A stretch of 64,000 bases of DNA from NCBI RefSeq assembly GCF_003151075.1, contig NZ_CP029482.1, positions 62,001-126,000 of the forward strand, given 5' to 3'. Position numbers and translations under genes: made by a program. Under the pieces are notes generated by a model. It had not been told where the DNA came from. It did no database searches and saw only the letters and a list, made by a program, of their open reading frames with translations. This DNA comes from Pseudomonas sp. 31-12. Lineage in GTDB: Bacteria; Pseudomonadota; Gammaproteobacteria; Pseudomonadales; Pseudomonadaceae. Below are positions 47,001 to 54,947 of this stretch, piece by piece (position 1 is the first letter of the stretch; each line of letters begins with the position of its first letter).

Positions 47001-48597
47001 CAACGCCCTCGAGACCATCTCCAACTACCGCCCGGTAATGGTCAGCTGCCTGGATTATCAACTGTCACTGACGCAGAAATGGTTCGAGCGGCAAAACCGT
47101 GAGTTCGGTGAGCGTATGCGCCAATCCCTCGCCCTTCCGGGCAACGAGACAACCGCAGGCGCCCAGTCGCCCCGCCAGACACATCAACTCACCAGCGACA
47201 TGACCCAGGGGGTTATCGACAAGATCGAGTTCGCCCATGCGCGCATCGAAGAACTGCTGCGACTGGGCAAAGAAGGGGCAGAAGCGGCGCGGGAATACAG
47301 GGCTCTGCTACCGTCGTTCAGTCTGCACGACTTGAAACTGTTCCAGATCAGCCTGGCTCAGGAGCTATGCCTCAGCGACAGCGGTACTGTCGCCACACCG
47401 CTGGCTCGCCAGGCCATGCAACAGATAGTCGAAGATGCCGGCCTCACCATCCAGTCCTCGCTGGACCTTGCTGCCGAAGACAGTGCGCTACCACTGCTCG
47501 AACGGATCGACGGTTTCAATGATCTGGTGGAACAGTTCGCGACCCTGGACCTACGGATTCTCGATCTGCCCGAAGAATATCCGCAACAGCTGCTGCAGCC
47601 GCCACTCAATCTCATGCGCCAGCGAATCGAAACGTTCAAGGAACAGAGCATGAATCATCTGGTGGGCCTGTTGCATGAGCGCAGATTGCTGGAGCCGACT
47701 CCGGGGCCTTCCCGCCCTGCTCCGTCCACCAGACGCCTGATCAAAACTCGCTTCAAGGGCACGGTGGTCGGCAAGCTCCGCGACCGCGCAGCCGCGGATG
47801 ACACCGACCTGATCGACGTCACTTCGCCGCTCACCCACAAAGTCATCGCGACCTTTCACGAAAAAACCCCCGGTGTGTGGCTCGAACATGTGCCGCTCGC
47901 GACAAAAGTGCCGACAACGCCACGCCCGGATTTGGCTGCCAGCATTCAGGCGGGTCAGTCACTGCTGGATCGATCAGGGGCATTTACCCGCCGCACCGAG
48001 GCAATTGCACAACGGGCAGGGCGTATCCCGGTGGAAATCGAAGACATGTTTCATCAACAGGCCCGCCAGTTGGAAGCCGCCGCCGATGCCATCGAAAGGG
48101 CCCTGACCGATAAAAACCTCACCGACAGCGGGCCGGGTTCTGGTGCCAACATTGCCAAGAGCCTCAACGAAGAGGCGACCCGCTTTTACGAAAAGGGCCG
48201 CGCGACCCGGATCGACATGATCAAGCGACAACTCCCCACTGCGCCTCGCGTTGATTGGCTGCACGAAAGAGGCTTGGTGAATATCGTCAAGAACGCCGGT
48301 CGAAAACAGACAAAGCGCAGGAAGGACTATTTCGACGAGTATGAAATTCGTGACTCTGCCACCGGGAATGTACTTTGGTACGCCCACTTTCATTACCCCA
48401 AGCCCGACACAGCAGTCGGAGGGTATACCGCTGCCCATCTGAAAACTGTCGCGCAACGAACACTGGGTGGTGCATTTGATTGGCAAACAGCCCGTACCAA
48501 CAACGAATTGATCGCGATCAATCGCAGCGAAATCAGCTCTCAACTGGCCAAATCGCTGTTTTTGCCAAAGGTAAAACCCACGGTCTCCAGAACGTGA
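44017..48597 (+). CDS. Large dermonecrotic-toxin-like (DUF6543-type) protein
   Basis: 1526 residues. The N-terminal region (about 10-60) with SIREVASASLRSALDTAYP and the central part (about 540-620, GLEIVIRPLAFIPGG) match the dermonecrotic-toxin-like DUF6543 family as I remember it from Pseudomonas. A hydrophobic stretch lies at about 711-745. A long charged coiled coil spans about 925-990. The C-terminal module (about 1390-1526, DYFDEYEIRDSATG, NVLWYAHFHYP) resembles tails of other large Pseudomonas toxin-like proteins. No signal peptide. The ATG at 44017 has AGGAAA upstream. It stands alone with no immunity, hcp or vgrG gene, so the secretion route is unknown. In-frame sequence continues for 21 codons after its stop. 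Confidence 0.8.
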   Translation: MPETPSNISEDILTQLVTGPSIREVASASLRSALDTAYPHLHIDPNLAVVVTPVWTLAGEQARPGSNRIESLTDVLVRLALSGTTVTYIDGEHFLTLPSAVDSAIHLPVKIDTLGCQLNKLARLLFVAYQEQQLEYWNQPTAASTPRWHQLCGALRNIWNVDEKAGWDEDQRAIALAVYGYPQQTERQPHDKYSIKACLIDVDCLDNQTTHHLRLLDTAVVVGTHDERTIVVTHSIAEGFRHYNSLASLGETLARRIAASKGDSTLKWRLYEPTGDFFDHQACALIALEVDAIGLLGGAVAALTPSLAPQVSAAAKHFTDYHEQPSSRFSQIQGLLPDWLTNASPTDLTRYSRHLMDLALLREQDAGKSFDEGIPSLPDFALQALTDQMIKDNKIENQAAATKLKLKDIEVTITSLVVLGAIIVPGKTRTLTLTLVELALQNLIDSPPGNKTVQYKNGDAAPAWMTPSYLEDLVTTVNIGQTYPSLIKNKLLAAPTESLRRQNLYTRHLRIQLPLQALQLKVRGEAGIDEQGYRYAVAAMQEKAADRYVDGLEIVIRPLAFIPGGRTDSKADVVANMFVIGPRLADKGPCLLYRPLLDLPLVQYGGEANLLYAIKHNKALRQSVLAWLPEDVHFNYSQYVFPGQLPSVWTLSQWLTDPTSALGMMGALSLSATPVVEPSAQALFTDNANALVTLADRQAVSNAERRWATLKQGAWMLFNVALPFFGRTGATAAWIWQIMDDLHQANEAGQADDNDQAWAALTDLFLSLGMVLAHRAATRNKPAVRAVEKSPILAVTPLPTPKITVTQLPDLAADYLPANHETSVHIHGVLMPDSLATLLDGLAIEKPAALKESSTETGRHRFLSPLNQKWYAKVGQRWFEVMLDDNDDVQIIDSRQTPATTGPLLIHSAKGEWFIDTRLRLRGGGRNRREIERKNQQHKDDLKRQLTAFDVRKPGLKKELDAVEKAADANRQPLIDVLNSQLTEYGAYIEQLKTYNALETISNYRPVMVSCLDYQLSLTQKWFERQNREFGERMRQSLALPGNETTAGAQSPRQTHQLTSDMTQGVIDKIEFAHARIEELLRLGKEGAEAAREYRALLPSFSLHDLKLFQISLAQELCLSDSGTVATPLARQAMQQIVEDAGLTIQSSLDLAAEDSALPLLERIDGFNDLVEQFATLDLRILDLPEEYPQQLLQPPLNLMRQRIETFKEQSMNHLVGLLHERRLLEPTPGPSRPAPSTRRLIKTRFKGTVVGKLRDRAAADDTDLIDVTSPLTHKVIATFHEKTPGVWLEHVPLATKVPTTPRPDLAASIQAGQSLLDRSGAFTRRTEAIAQRAGRIPVEIEDMFHQQARQLEAAADAIERALTDKNLTDSGPGSGANIAKSLNEEATRFYEKGRATRIDMIKRQLPTAPRVDWLHERGLVNIVKNAGRKQTKRRKDYFDEYEIRDSATGNVLWYAHFHYPKPDTAVGGYTAAHLKTVAQRTLGGAFDWQTARTNNELIAINRSEISSQLAKSLFLPKVKPTVSRT

Positions 48598-48660
48598 GCG
48601 CTCGAAAACGATGACCTGCGCAAACTGTTTCTGGAGCTGGAACCTCAGGCCAGGAACTGA
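48598..48660 (+). other. In-frame coding-like tail after the toxin stop
   Basis: Directly after the TGA at 48595-48597 the same frame continues ALENDDLRKLFLELEPQARN before a second TGA. It reads like a real protein tail (balanced, helix-forming). It may be the former C-terminus lost by a nonsense change, or a remnant of another gene. Confidence 0.4.
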
Positions 48661-48672
48661 GGTGCAATGCGC

Positions 48673-50220
48673 TTAACGCCAGACCTTTTCCAGACGCCCG
48701 AGTGCGGCACGGATCGCAGCCTCGGGCACCGCCGCGAAACCCAGGACCAGCCCGGCGCGCTGGTCCGCTGGTAGTGTCGAATCCGGCAACCAGTAGCTGC
48801 TCAGCGCATTGATCTCGACATCGACGCTGGCCGCTTGCTCCACCAACTCGCGCTCACGGGCCTGCGAGCCGACCGCCACCGTCAGATGCAGCCCTGCCGC
48901 GACACTCGGCAAGCTACCGATGCCGGGGATGTTCTGCGGCCAACCGGCCAATAAGGTATTGCGTCGGCTCAGGGCCGCACGGCGCATGCGGCGGATATGC
49001 CGCTGGAAATGCCCGGCGGCCATGAACTCGGCCATGACCGCTTGAGTGCTCACCTCAGAATGCCGTACGTCCACCGCTCGCCGTTGCGAGAATGCCTGAA
49101 CCAAACCGGGCGGCAGCACCAGATAACCCAGCCTTAGGGCCGGGAAAGCAACTTTGCCAAACGTCCCGACATACAAGACCCGCCCCTGCCGATCGAGAGC
49201 CGCCAACGGGGCCAGCGGCGCGCCGCTGTAGCGGTATTCGCCATCGTAGTCATCCTCGACAATCCAGCCTTGGGTGCGCTCGGCCCACGCCAGCAATTCG
49301 AGGCGACGCGCCAGACTCATGACCACCCCGGTCGGGTATTGATGAGAAGGCGTGACATACGCCAACCGACAATCGCTGAGGCCATTCAATTCGTTGCAGT
49401 TAATGCCCTCGCTGTCCACCGCCACGCCATGCAGTTTCGCACCGGCCACGGCGAACGCATGACCTGCCGCCCGATACCCCGGATTCTCAATCGCCACCCC
49501 ATCGCCCGGCTCCACCAGCAGCTGTGCACAAAGGCTAATCCCCTGCTGCGCGCCACTGGTGATCACTATTTGCTCAGCCGAGCACTGCATCCCTCGCGAA
49601 CTGCGCAAATACGCGGCGATCATGCCGCGCAAACGCTCATCACCCGCCGGATCGCCATAACACAGTTGCTGTAAATCCGGTTTGCGCCAGAAAGCCGCAT
49701 TCAGCTTGGCCCACACCTCGAAAGGAAACAGATCGAATGCCGGCACGCCGACCCGAAAGGCCTTGGGCGGACCACTCGGTGGGGTCGGCAAATGGTTGCT
49801 CTCGACTCGTCCCAACGCACCGCTGTGGATAACTTTACTGGATGAAACCACAGGCAAATCAAGCCAATTTGTGGATAAGGCTGTGGGTAACCCTGTTGAC
49901 AACCCTGTGGATACTTTTGTGGATAATTTTTTTGCTGAGACCGAGGTCTGGGGCAATTGCGCAACGTAAGTCCCGTCGCCGACACGCCCCTCGATAAACC
50001 CCTCGGCATAGAGTTGATCGTAGGCCCGCACCACGCTGTTTCGAGAAATCGCCAGCGCCGCCGCCAGATCCCGGCTGGCCGGTAATCGCGTGCCACTGGC
50101 CAGGCGTCCGTCCAGTACGCGCAGGCGCAATGCCTGATAGAGCTGGCGACTCAAGCCCTGACGACGATCCAGTTCGATACCGGCGGGATTGAATGACAAG
50201 GAAAGCGGCGCTTCGCTCAT
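48673..50220 (-). CDS. MocR-type regulator (GntR HTH fused to aminotransferase)
   Basis: 515 residues. An N-terminal GntR winged helix (about 15-88) with LPASRDLAAALAISRNSVVRAY precedes a linker (about 93-140), which includes the LST tetrapeptide repeat (LSTKVSTGLSTGLPTALST). The fold-type I aminotransferase domain (about 155-515) has the PLP-binding Lys in VGTFGKVAFPALRLGY and EDDYDGEY. It senses pyridoxal phosphate or an amino compound. Divergent from a PaiB-like gene 90 bases away, so it probably controls it and itself. The linker-coding DNA is full of DnaA-box-like sequences. Confidence 0.92.
   Translation of the reverse strand: MSEAPLSLSFNPAGIELDRRQGLSRQLYQALRLRVLDGRLASGTRLPASRDLAAALAISRNSVVRAYDQLYAEGFIEGRVGDGTYVAQLPQTSVSAKKLSTKVSTGLSTGLPTALSTNWLDLPVVSSSKVIHSGALGRVESNHLPTPPSGPPKAFRVGVPAFDLFPFEVWAKLNAAFWRKPDLQQLCYGDPAGDERLRGMIAAYLRSSRGMQCSAEQIVITSGAQQGISLCAQLLVEPGDGVAIENPGYRAAGHAFAVAGAKLHGVAVDSEGINCNELNGLSDCRLAYVTPSHQYPTGVVMSLARRLELLAWAERTQGWIVEDDYDGEYRYSGAPLAPLAALDRQGRVLYVGTFGKVAFPALRLGYLVLPPGLVQAFSQRRAVDVRHSEVSTQAVMAEFMAAGHFQRHIRRMRRAALSRRNTLLAGWPQNIPGIGSLPSVAAGLHLTVAVGSQARERELVEQAASVDVEINALSSYWLPDSTLPADQRAGLVLGFAAVPEAAIRAALGRLEKVWR
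49824..49926 (-). repeat. DnaA-box-like 9-mer cluster, 12-bp tandem repeat
   Basis: Six copies of TTATCCACA or close variants on the minus strand: perfect at 49824-49832, 49870-49878 and 49918-49926; TTACCCACA at 49882-49890; TTGTCAACA at 49894-49902; GTATCCACA at 49906-49914. The last five are at an exact 12-bp period. They lie inside the MocR linker, where five encode LST, VST or LPT and the first is read in another frame (VIHS). Confidence 0.85.
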
Positions 50221-50237
50221 GACAATGGACCTATGAA

Positions 50238-50270
50238 ATTGGTCATTAATGGCTCTTACAACAGACCAAT
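50238..50270. promoter_or_regulatory. Inverted repeat in the MocR/PaiB intergenic region
   Basis: ATTGGTC (50238-50244) and GACCAAT (50264-50270) are perfect complements 19 bases apart. Placed between divergent starts, it is a likely MocR operator. Confidence 0.55.
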
Positions 50271-50310
50271 AGCCTGCCTAGGATGGACGCATTCGCCAAG
50301 GAATAATTCC

Positions 50311-50934
50311 ATGTACAACCCCAGCGGCTTTGCCATCAAAGATTTGTCTGAACTGCAGCAGCAGATACTCGATACCCGTCTCGCCATGGTGGTCACCCAC
50401 GGCGAGCAAGGTCTGCAAGCCAGTCATTTGCCATTGTTATTCAACCCTGAGCAGGGCCCGAATGGCACCCTCTTTGGCCACTTCGCCCGGGGTAATCCTC
50501 AGTGGAAGGAACTGCAGGATGGCGCCGAAGCGCTGGTGATTTTTGCCGGCGCCGATGCCTACGTCAGCCCGGGGTTTTACCCGAGCAAAGCCGAGCACGG
50601 CAAAGTCGTACCGACCTGGAACTACGTCGCCGTACATGCATACGGCACGGCCGAAGTGTTCACCGACGCTGATCGTCTGCTTAACCTGGTCAGCGCGCTG
50701 ACCGATCGCCATGAAGCTGGCCGCGCTCAGCCATGGAAAGTGGCAGACGCACCCGCTGATTACATCGACGGCATGCTCAAGGCCATCGTCGGATTCGCCC
50801 TGCCGATCCACCGTCTGGAAGGCAAGCGCAAGCTCAGCCAGAACCGCAGCACCGCAGACATCGCCGGTGTGCGCGAGGGGCTCGCCGCCAGCCCTGATGT
50901 GCACGACCAGGCCCTCGCCCACTTGATGCGTTAA
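50311..50934 (+). CDS. FMN-binding PaiB-like regulator
   Basis: 207 residues. A split-barrel FMN-binding domain of the PaiB family, with the start MYNPSGFAIKD and the conserved YVSPGFYPSK and VPTWNYVAVHAYG segments. The family is called a negative regulator, but some members may be oxidoreductases. ATG at 50311 has AAGGAA upstream. It begins an operon with two acetyltransferases. Confidence 0.9.
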   Translation: MYNPSGFAIKDLSELQQQILDTRLAMVVTHGEQGLQASHLPLLFNPEQGPNGTLFGHFARGNPQWKELQDGAEALVIFAGADAYVSPGFYPSKAEHGKVVPTWNYVAVHAYGTAEVFTDADRLLNLVSALTDRHEAGRAQPWKVADAPADYIDGMLKAIVGFALPIHRLEGKRKLSQNRSTADIAGVREGLAASPDVHDQALAHLMR

Positions 50935-50943
50935 GGAATGAAC

Positions 50944-51390
50944 ATGAGTCAGATTGAAATTCGCCAGGTCAGCGCCGACGATCACGCCGCCTGGTTGCCG
51001 CTGTGGCAAGCCTACCTGCGCTTCTACAACACCGAATTGCCAGATGCAGTCACTGACAGCACCTGGCAGCGCATGCTCGACCGCAATGAACCGACTCATT
51101 CGGCGCTGGCGTGGGTCGATGGCAAAGCGGTGGGCATGGTGAACTTCATCTACCATCGCTCGAACTGGAGCATCGAAAACTCCTGCTACCTTCAAGACTT
51201 GCTGGTAACGCCGGAAACACGGGGCACCGGCATCGGCCGCAAGCTGATCGAATTCGTCTATGCCACCGCCCAGGCGGACGGTTGCTGCAAAGTCCACTGG
51301 CTGACCCACGAAACCAACGCCACCGCGATCCAGCTTTACGAGCGCATCGCCGAACGCCCCGGTTTCATCCAGTTTCGCAAAGCCCTTTAA
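50944..51390 (+). CDS. GNAT acetyltransferase
   Basis: 148 residues. The acetyl-CoA-binding motif A is LLVTPETRGTGIGRKLIEF at about 86-104, followed by NATAIQLYERI. Acetyl acceptor unknown. ATG at 50944 fits better than 50938 because the AAGGA site lies six bases upstream. It may acetylate an amine sensed by the operon. Confidence 0.88.
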   Translation: MSQIEIRQVSADDHAAWLPLWQAYLRFYNTELPDAVTDSTWQRMLDRNEPTHSALAWVDGKAVGMVNFIYHRSNWSIENSCYLQDLLVTPETRGTGIGRKLIEFVYATAQADGCCKVHWLTHETNATAIQLYERIAERPGFIQFRKAL

Positions 51391-51407
51391 GGTTCAAGGA
51401 GAACAGC

Positions 51408-52079
51408 ATGTCGACTTCACTCGCAGACTGGAAAGGCGTCCCGGCGCCGTCGGTTAAAACCATTGAAGGGCGTTTCATCCGCCTGGAAAAACTCGACCCG
51501 GCACGTCACGCCGAGGGTTTGTGGAAAGCCCTGCAAGGCCCGGGAGCGGACCCGAAACTCTGGGACTATTTGCCGTACGGCCCTTTTCCGGAACGCAGCG
51601 CTTTCAACGATTGGCTGAACAATCACGCGGCCAACAGCGACCCGTATTTCTTCAGCGTGATCGACCGTGCCAGCGGTGAAGTGCAGGGCCTCCTGAGTCT
51701 GATGTCGATCGTCCCGGCCCAAGGTCGCATCGAAATCGGTCACGTCACCTTCGGCGCATCGATGCAGCGTTCGCCGAAAAGCACCGAAGCGGTTTATTTG
51801 CTGGCCAAGGAATCCTTTGCGCTGGGCTACCGGCGCCTGGAGTGGAAGTGCAACAACGGCAACGCCCGCTCCAAGTACGCGGCAGAGCGGTTGGGGTTCA
51901 GTTTTGAAGGCGTGTTCCGACAGCACATGGTGGTCAAGGGACAGAACCGGGACACCGCGTGGTATTCGATTCTGGATTCAGAATGGCCGGCGATTGGCGC
52001 AGGTTTTGAGCGGTGGCTATCCGATGAAAACCAGACGGATTCCGGGCAGGTGAAAACACTGGCTGAGTGCCGCGGGTAA
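51408..52079 (+). CDS. GNAT acetyltransferase, RimJ/RimL-type
   Basis: 223 residues. Features are VTFGASMQRSPKSTEAVYLL, followed by WKCNNGNARSKYAAERLGF, characteristic of the RimJ/RimL-like branch. Target unknown. ATG at 51408 is preceded by AAGGAG and lies 17 bases after the previous stop. Confidence 0.88.
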   Translation: MSTSLADWKGVPAPSVKTIEGRFIRLEKLDPARHAEGLWKALQGPGADPKLWDYLPYGPFPERSAFNDWLNNHAANSDPYFFSVIDRASGEVQGLLSLMSIVPAQGRIEIGHVTFGASMQRSPKSTEAVYLLAKESFALGYRRLEWKCNNGNARSKYAAERLGFSFEGVFRQHMVVKGQNRDTAWYSILDSEWPAIGAGFERWLSDENQTDSGQVKTLAECRG

Positions 52080-52100
52080 TTTGTCGACTGTACTGACGTC

Positions 52101-52191
52101 TTCGCGAGCAAGCCCGCTCCCACACTTGACCTGCGACGACCACGGCATTGTGGCCAACCGAAGATCCTGTGGGAGCGAGCCTGCTCGCGAT
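52101..52191. repeat. REP pair, GTGGGAGC family
   Basis: TTCGCGAGCAAGCCCGCTCC and its inverted partner GTGGGAGCGAGCCTGCTCGCGA, between convergent genes. Confidence 0.88.
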
Positions 52192-52196
52192 GGACA

Positions 52197-53111
52197 TCAC
52201 GCTAACTTTTGGGCAAGCACCGCAATATGCTCCGGCCCAATCCCGCAGCATCCGCCCAAATGACTGGCGCCGCGCGCTTTCCAGTCAGCCGCCCATTGGA
52301 GATACCCCGGCGGATCGAGGTCTTCACGCAACGGGTCCAGACCATCGTTGGCCGTGGCCTCTTTCGGTTGTGGCGGGAAGGCATTGGCGTACGCACCGAT
52401 GTGGATCTTCACCCCCAAACGCTGGAAGGTTTGCCGCGCCGCATCAATCGCAGCGCCGATCACTTCTGGCTGACTGCAGTTGAACAGCAACGCCTCGACA
52501 CCCAGCTCGGCAGCCACCGTTGCGGCCTCAGCGACAGGCTCACCCGAACGCAAACGCGGCACTTCGTCCGTGTCTTCATCCTTCAAGGTAAATGACAGCC
52601 AGAACGGTTTTCCGTCCTTGGGCAGTCCGGCGTGGATTGCTCGCGCCTCGACGATGGAGCTTTGTGTTTCGGCTAGCCACAGGTCGACATGAGGCGCCAG
52701 CCCGTTGACCAACGGCGTCAGCAATTCTGTCACCCGAGCAGCATCAAACAGGTCAGGACGATAGGAGCCGAACAGCGGTGGCAACGAACCGGCCACACGC
52801 ACAGCCTTGCCCGAAGCTTCTACTGCCCGGCGCGCCAGCTCACCGGCCAGCGCCGCGAGGGCCTGCCCTTCTGCTGCAAAACGCTCTTCGCCGATGTGAA
52901 ACGGCACCACCGCATAACTGTTGCTGGTGATCACGTTGGCGCCACTGTCGATATAAGCCGCGTGCACCGCCTCTACCGCCCGCGGCGCTTCGCTCAAAGC
53001 CAGCGCCGACCATTCGGGCTGTCTGAACGGCGCTCCTGCGCGCTGCAGCTCACGACCCATGCCGCCATCCAGAATTACCGTGCTTCCTGCGCCCATATGC
53101 TTTTCACTCAT
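52197..53111 (-). CDS. Homocysteine S-methyltransferase, MmuM-like
   Basis: 304 residues. The Zn-dependent methyltransferase starts LDGGMGRELQRAG, with a NCSQPE motif near 220 and GGCCGIGPEHI near the end, the three Cys that bind zinc. It transfers a methyl group from S-methylmethionine or a related donor to homocysteine. The start is uncertain: ATG at 53111 is used, 53096 and 53138 are alternatives. Divergent from an ABC transporter gene pair 97 bases away. Confidence 0.88.
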   Translation of the reverse strand: MSEKHMGAGSTVILDGGMGRELQRAGAPFRQPEWSALALSEAPRAVEAVHAAYIDSGANVITSNSYAVVPFHIGEERFAAEGQALAALAGELARRAVEASGKAVRVAGSLPPLFGSYRPDLFDAARVTELLTPLVNGLAPHVDLWLAETQSSIVEARAIHAGLPKDGKPFWLSFTLKDEDTDEVPRLRSGEPVAEAATVAAELGVEALLFNCSQPEVIGAAIDAARQTFQRLGVKIHIGAYANAFPPQPKEATANDGLDPLREDLDPPGYLQWAADWKARGASHLGGCCGIGPEHIAVLAQKLA

Positions 53112-53208
53112 ATGCTTATGAAAATAACTCACTACCAAGGTAGTTCTTATAACTATTTAATACGCACCATCCGGTTAATAACAACCACTTTTTTTTCAGG
53201 GATCGACT

Positions 53209-54030
53209 GTGAAATTTCAACCACTCCTGGCCCTGGGCCTGACGATTCTGGCTGTCTCCGGCCAAGCCTTCGGCGGAGCGACACTGGACCGCATCGAGCA
53301 GAAGAAAGAACTGGTGGGCGTGTTGATGGAAAGCTATCCACCGTTCTCTTTCCTCAACGACCAGAACCAGCTCGACGGATTTGACGTCGATGTAGCCAAA
53401 GCCGTGGCGGACAAACTGGGCGTCAAACTGCGCCTGGAAACGCCGTCCTGGGACGTCATCGCCGCCGGACGCTGGAGTGGCCGCTACGACATCTGCGTCT
53501 GCTCGATGACGCCGAGCAAGGCACGGGCTGAAGTCTTCGATTTCCCGGTCGAGTATTACGCCTCACCAGCGGTGATAGTGGTCAATGCCAAGGATGATCG
53601 CATTCACAGCGCCAAGGACCTGAGCGGCAAGAAAGTCGGCCTCACCAGTGCGTCCAGCTACGAAAGTTACCTGAACAAAAACCTGGTTATCGAAGGTGCT
53701 GAAGACACCCAGTTGCAGTACCCGTTCGAGGATGTGCAGATCGCGCCGTATGACACCGATAACGTGGCGTTCCAGGACCTGGGCCTCGGCGCTGGCGTGC
53801 GGCTGGATGCAATCCTCACCAACCTCGTCACCGCGCAACCGCGCCTGACCGAAGACAAACGCTTCAAGCTGGCTGGCGAGCCGCTGTACTCGGAGCCAAA
53901 CTCGGTGGCCATCGAGAAAGGCGACGCACAGTGGGACGCCAAGGTGCGTGAGGTCTTTGCGCAACTGAAACAGGACGGCACCCTGAGCAAGCTCTCGCAA
54001 AAATGGATCGGCGCCGACATCAGCCAATGA
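53209..54030 (+). CDS. Polar amino-acid ABC transporter substrate-binding protein
   Basis: 273 residues with a signal peptide ending AFG at about 22. Mature part has the family wording ESYPPFSFLNDQNQLDGFDVDVAKAVADKLG, split here as YPPFSFLND and LDGFDVDVAKAVA. The start is GTG at 53209 with CAGGGATC upstream. It belongs to the cystine/glutamine-type family; divergence from homocysteine methyltransferase hints at a sulfur amino acid such as S-methylmethionine, which is inference. Confidence 0.9.
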   Translation: MKFQPLLALGLTILAVSGQAFGGATLDRIEQKKELVGVLMESYPPFSFLNDQNQLDGFDVDVAKAVADKLGVKLRLETPSWDVIAAGRWSGRYDICVCSMTPSKARAEVFDFPVEYYASPAVIVVNAKDDRIHSAKDLSGKKVGLTSASSYESYLNKNLVIEGAEDTQLQYPFEDVQIAPYDTDNVAFQDLGLGAGVRLDAILTNLVTAQPRLTEDKRFKLAGEPLYSEPNSVAIEKGDAQWDAKVREVFAQLKQDGTLSKLSQKWIGADISQ

Positions 54031-54863
54031 CTTCTTTCCCGACACCTCCTCAACCGCCGCAACCGGTGGCTGAGTCGCGGCTGCAACGCCTCTTCGGTTT
54101 CCGCACGCGCTTGTACCTGACGTGGGCGGCGATGTTTGGATTGTTCGCCAGTTTTTTCCTGAGCTTCGACCTGAAGTTCTCGATCATCCTCGACAAACTG
54201 CCCAACCTGATCGGCCTGCACCTGGCGCCGAACGGCTTCCTGCAAGGCGCGGCGCTGACGCTGTTTCTGTGCCTGGCCTCAATCGTGACGTCGTCGCTGC
54301 TGGGTTTCATCACCGCCCTGGCGCGCCTGTCGAAAAGCGCCGTGGCCTTCGGCATCGCCAGTTTCTACGCCTCGTTCTTTCGCGGCACACCGCTGCTGAT
54401 CCAGATCCTGCTGATCTACCTCGGCCTGCCGCAACTGGGCATCGTCCCCGGCGCAGTCACCGCCGGCATCATCGCCCTTTCGTTGAACTACGGCGCGTAC
54501 CTCAGCGAAATCTTCCGCGCCGGAATCCTCGGCGTCGCCCACGGCCAACGCGAAGCCTCCCTGGCACTGGGCATGCGCGAAACCGTGATCTTCTGGCGCG
54601 TCACCCTGCCCCAGGCCATGCGCACCATCATCCCGCCGACCACCAACCAATTCATCTCGATGCTCAAGGACTCGTCACTGATCTCGGTGATGGGGGTTTG
54701 GGAAGTGATGTTCCTGGCGCAATCGTATGGGCGGTCGAGCTATCGGTATATCGAGATGCTGACGACGGCGGCGATTATTTACTGGGTGATGTCGATTGGT
54801 CTGGAGCTGATTCAGGCAAGGATGGAGCGGCATTATGGGAAGGCGTATTTGAGTCGGAGTTAG
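54027..54863 (+). CDS. Amino-acid ABC transporter permease (HisM/GltJK type)
   Basis: 278 residues with about five to six hydrophobic segments. The EAA loop is GQREASLALGMRETVIFWRVTLPQA, split as REASLALGMRETVIFW and VTLPQAMRTIIPP. ATG at 54027 overlaps the TGA of the binding protein gene by one frame (ATGA). The following gene is an autotransporter, and no ATPase is nearby. Confidence 0.92.
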   Translation: MTSFPTPPQPPQPVAESRLQRLFGFRTRLYLTWAAMFGLFASFFLSFDLKFSIILDKLPNLIGLHLAPNGFLQGAALTLFLCLASIVTSSLLGFITALARLSKSAVAFGIASFYASFFRGTPLLIQILLIYLGLPQLGIVPGAVTAGIIALSLNYGAYLSEIFRAGILGVAHGQREASLALGMRETVIFWRVTLPQAMRTIIPPTTNQFISMLKDSSLISVMGVWEVMFLAQSYGRSSYRYIEMLTTAAIIYWVMSIGLELIQARMERHYGKAYLSRS

Positions 54864-54947
54864 TCTGAAGGCTGACGCACGGACATCATTCTGTAAAAAC
54901 CCTCCGCTATACAAGACGGCCCGCTTATAACAAAAAGGCCGTCTCAC

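Noticed and set aside
49824..49926. Cluster as the chromosomal origin
   Set aside because: No dnaA, dnaN, rpmH, gidA or parAB nearby and it lies inside a gene; a secondary DnaA site is the only reasonable reading.
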